Assembly: GCA_017516285.1 (NCBI GenBank)
Contig: JAFXDD010000003.1
Location: forward strand, 1-64,000
Length of the DNA: 64,000 nucleotides
Source of the DNA: Lachnospiraceae bacterium
GTDB lineage: Bacteria > Bacillota_A > Clostridia > Lachnospirales > Lachnospiraceae
Direction of reading: 5' to 3'
A model generated the notes under the pieces. The model did no database searches. It saw only the letters and a program-made list of their open reading frames with translations, and was not told the DNA's origin. Position numbers and translations under genes: made by a program. Positions 63,501 through 64,000 of this stretch are shown piece by piece; the stretch's first letter is position 1; every line of letters starts with the position of its first letter.

Positions 63501-64000
63501 CAAGGTGGCAAAAAGGTTACACAGCTTGATAAAAAGGTTGATACCAGCATCTATAGTGGTGGTGGATATTATGATATCGAAATCGGTGCTATTAACAATC
63601 CGGATGGCTCTGTTGGTATCCATTTCAAGATTAATGATGCGTGGATTTTTGATCCGGAAGTAGTAGTAGATACTACGGAAGATAAGGTAATTGAAGGCTT
63701 TGGTCAGGCTATAGTTGGTACACCATTTGTGGAAACACCGACCTTTGGCGTGTACGCACATAAAAGCAATGGTATCGAATATCTGAAGCAGTCCGCTGCA
63801 GACTACACCGCTCTGGACGCAGAAATCGCACAGGCAGATGCGCTGGCGCAGTCTGATTACACCGAAGCTTCCTGGAGTGCATATCAGGCATTGTTAGATG
63901 AGGCAGAGGCATTAGCTGCAAACCTTGCAAAGAAAGAGCAGACAGTGATTGACGAGCTGACAGCAGAGTTAAAGGCAGCTAGAGAAGCACTTGTAGAGGC
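57549..64000 (+). CDS. Giant secreted beta-helix protein with tandem domains (runs off right edge)
   Basis: Frame open from the ATG at 57549 (AAAGGAGAG upstream) to the window end: 2,150 codons and no stop. Signal peptide at residues 1-~33 (KRFFKRFLSLVISLCLIVGGLG, cleavage near LQA). Two tandem copies of a ~430-residue module follow (57669-58943 and 59007-60317), joined by a Pro/Thr linker. From 60522 comes a right-handed beta-helix (YVDPVNGKDSYKGTKAEPLATIQKAL, many N..I...I repeats, FDQGAIYSPHN) resembling GH141-type or other polysaccharide-active helices. Then a fibronectin-III-like domain (~62610-62900), FIVAR-type helices (~62910-63150), a beta-sandwich (~63160-63760) and a second FIVAR. 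The anchoring signal must lie beyond the edge. Role in glycan capture or cleavage is inferred from the operon. Confidence 0.85.
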   Translation, partial: MKKRFFKRFLSLVISLCLIVGGLGVSPMELQAEGESTTGTVIYVGGEGASNENDGLTEQTSVKTLKAAYSKVPVDNVKSTIVVMSELQLAPDEAPLVKQKNESNVTVAVANSSFTGNAADYLDWSNQVNSVDMYKFPSHAGEVVITSKDSSGALNFNGKAFALFGNTTIENIKITEAADCIYARFNDFSLGEGLTAAEGVTYYPATSIYMGTGTNLTYTTGAKVVDTKKANLRDKCFTMKSGSAQYVYGGSRSWNIDADTEKTKDTTLVVNGGSISELWGTSLGSVKNQNSWHKNINITLNGGKVGTVYGAHAGTQIAGNVTITVVGEAEVTSAITALSVGTDNGTDKTAILAETSDLILNLSGSNISIPAVNNGFKHLGLNGSDLTIAGESVEKVDMTDDSTLTFTSAPTNAVNVYVTNNDDTWNTTTALITAPTSTGYVFNLTAPEDYSLTKAEGESVTWTLTAPSVAPTPTPTVSPEVTPTENVVYVDGVNGLDTNDGLTEDKPVKTLKAAYSKGKVLADNETKTIVIMSEIQLAPDEEEYTYDSNKNSATYKKYNKNEEFVEGSLDLDFSCYLQSNYLYKFPKHDGAVVITSKIGETVFENGALNFNGKAYALSGNTAIENIKISGAAEVIYARYHDLTLGKNLTAGAGVTYYPAKMIYMGIGTNVSHDPATNNKNVTDFKYSEARAVCFIMNSGNLNEVYGGNRSWEVTTAGQYDTKLVVNGGNITTLYGTSQGSTKSPHKNIEIALNGGAVTTLYGAYAQDSGGPTILGDVKITLTENATVSSKLHALKVQSNGAKASVTGDTILNLSGSNCQIPSDISGFNCLGLTGCQLSVADTTETGLWGAMKKVEMTDDSTLTFTQAPTKAVTVTVKKASDAWNMVTPLITAPAQTGNLFTLSAPFGYELAYNAGVQDSWTLGKATELQFGERMDSEGAVMDIDLKLPKTYTPLDENATAYETYLQKVADLEAAVGGKEVPVVSPVEVKGEVAIYVDPVNGKDSYKGTKAEPLATIQKALDHVAALQTSEEPFKGIVVYLKGGTYNVTETISITSAHSGKNQIPVIISAYDNEEVIISGGNQIAGSAFKAVSEISTESYSKLPAAVRDEVVAVSLTDLGISTANAKVTKDGPNYQVFVDGEELTLSRYPNVTKLALLGKVEHIGYINYNGDSMGNKGDNADDPDIRFEMTDLRPTLWENDGKIWLRGSLYAEWLNQHIRVKDINAVTGIITMDGGTDRGAKTLSTNTYYYYNILEELDVPGEFYLDTEAGILYMYPISDMSTAMVTYSYMQDNIINLTETENVVLNGLTVENGANLGIYMTGCKETLVQNCTLRNLYQGARIHGEQSGIIYSEICKTMDRPVTFSEYDVDYDYSPEENFLQNCYIHTVGTGGSGAVYIQGTGNVVSHNLLQGNRSVAIYLAYTKECIIEYNEITGSPSEVFDQGAIYSPHNIRSRGTHVRYNYIHDIGVNSKEPNPQAIYFDEGTREHYAYGNILENVPRGIYTNSGSENVIVHNIVANGGVGSKQAIHGSDNFKDYTLAVRYARSSTTRDMYNDYMALSEAKKAEVKERYPLLVKYYDDVTAAIAATGDESGGVGLYASQRNYVHENLIYNHGIIDFTDLNDVADNIVATSNPFTNVDAHDFTFTDPSLITWEDKLPDMDNIGILTKENSKWPAKEAVGAFGMYAPSNGNQKVDPFKVLLKWSAADGADEYILKISKNADMSDARTMNNISRHRFGYFEQDEFFDYDTTYYWTVTADTVAKSRIAGTVAANNGAVYSFKTMNQEEYLEANPLDTTALEETIADAETLLAQVTDESNGGLYADGTHEALEAAITAAEAVMNNLGGKDQVSVNQARVALENAIYVAKTSREIQYITFDELSAEDWAPVSGKELNIKVEGDELQFITEAGSSDAMYNPGLGIRDVLCFQYKIDHKIAADDTVTWHGFPIAKVNPNAGTIANATDGYFICIEYKAAESQLYVQMQKRQGGKKVTQLDKKVDTSIYSGGGYYDIEIGAINNPDGSVGIHFKINDAWIFDPEVVVDTTEDKVIEGFGQAIVGTPFVETPTFGVYAHKSNGIEYLKQSAADYTALDAEIAQADALAQSDYTEASWSAYQALLDEAEALAANLAKKEQTVIDELTAELKAAREALVE
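57669..58943 (+). repeat. Module copy A in the giant surface protein
   Basis: Begins VIYVGGEG, contains NDGLTEQTSVKTLKAAYSK, LNFNGKAFALFGNTTIENIK and VYGGSRSW, and ends near SVTWTLTAP. It aligns with copy B at an offset of 1,338 bases. Confidence 0.8.
59007..60317 (+). repeat. Module copy B in the giant surface protein
   Basis: Begins VVYVDGVNG, contains NDGLTEDKPVKTLKAAYSK, LNFNGKAYALSGNTAIENIK and VYGGNRSW, and ends near DSWTLGKA. Clearly diverged from copy A at many positions, so the duplication is old or maintained by selection. Confidence 0.8.

Noticed and set aside
1..64000. CRISPR arrays, insertion sequences, prophage, tRNA and rRNA genes
   Set aside because: I looked for regularly spaced repeats, transposase motifs, phage structural genes and tRNA/rRNA sequence and found none.
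57549..64000. Several short frames on both strands across the right end
   Set aside because: All lie inside the single open frame of the giant secreted protein, which has a signal peptide and clear domains.

Overview
The window is a continuous, densely coded stretch of a low-to-moderate GC Firmicute chromosome. A complete spoIIIAA-AH operon, spoIVB followed by a spo0A-type gene, the order nusB-xseA-xseB-ispA-dxs-tlyA-nadK-argR-recN, and typical Gram-positive ribosome-binding sites point to an anaerobic spore-forming Clostridia, most likely Lachnospiraceae. That family assignment is inference from gene content; there is no rRNA or tRNA gene in the window. No gene-free stretch exceeds about 220 bases.

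Layout. 1-11 kb holds housekeeping and conserved hypothetical genes: a truncated coiled-coil gene, a DUF4317 gene, cardiolipin synthase, a GNAT acetyltransferase, a GreA-type factor, SEC-C and C_GCAxxG_C_C proteins, a cytidylate-kinase-like protein with a DUF3810 membrane protein, CBS/DRTGG pyrophosphatase, and recJ. 11-17 kb has a polysaccharide deacetylase and the spoIIIA operon, preceded by a good sigma-E-type promoter. 17-19 kb is accessory: a repeat protein broken by an amber codon and a Phd/ParE-type toxin-antitoxin pair. 19-23 kb holds prfC and an unusual 2-isopropylmalate synthase fused to an AraC-type DNA-binding domain. 23-34 kb is the conserved nusB-to-spo0A cluster (DNA repair, isoprenoid, NAD, arginine control, sporulation). 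34-40 kb holds glycogen synthase, a SpoVB/MurJ-type flippase, an NhaC antiporter and a convergent RqcH/NFACT gene. 40-50.5 kb holds a frameshifted yicC, gmk, rpoZ, rimO, pgsA, cinA, a polytopic membrane protein, recA under two LexA boxes, recX and rny. 50.5-64 kb begins with a small Spo0A-C-domain protein and then a glycan-use locus: a cytoplasmic GH95 fucosidase, two ABC permeases, a solute-binding lipoprotein, and a secreted protein of more than 2,150 residues that runs off the right edge.

The most interesting points are these. (1) The spo0A gene in the canonical spoIVB-spo0A position encodes only 178 residues. Its first residues still align with the start of the Spo0A receiver, but the phosphoacceptor part is missing, while the DNA-binding domain is intact. 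(2) A second receiver-less Spo0A-C protein with a four-cysteine tail lies at 50.6 kb. (3) LeuA is fused to an AraC-type HTH. (4) An identical 18-bp element lies ahead of both the GH95 gene and the ABC transporter genes. (5) There are two apparent gene disruptions: an amber codon in the repeat protein and a 1-base indel in an A6 tract in yicC.

How the genes work together. Late sporulation genes (spoIIIA, spoIVB) look intact and carry compartment-specific promoters, so the altered Spo0A is a regulatory puzzle rather than part of general decay. In the glycan locus the parts form a logical chain: the secreted beta-helix protein binds or cuts glycans outside, the lipoprotein and permeases import oligosaccharides (the ATPase is not encoded here), and GH95 removes fucose in the cytoplasm.
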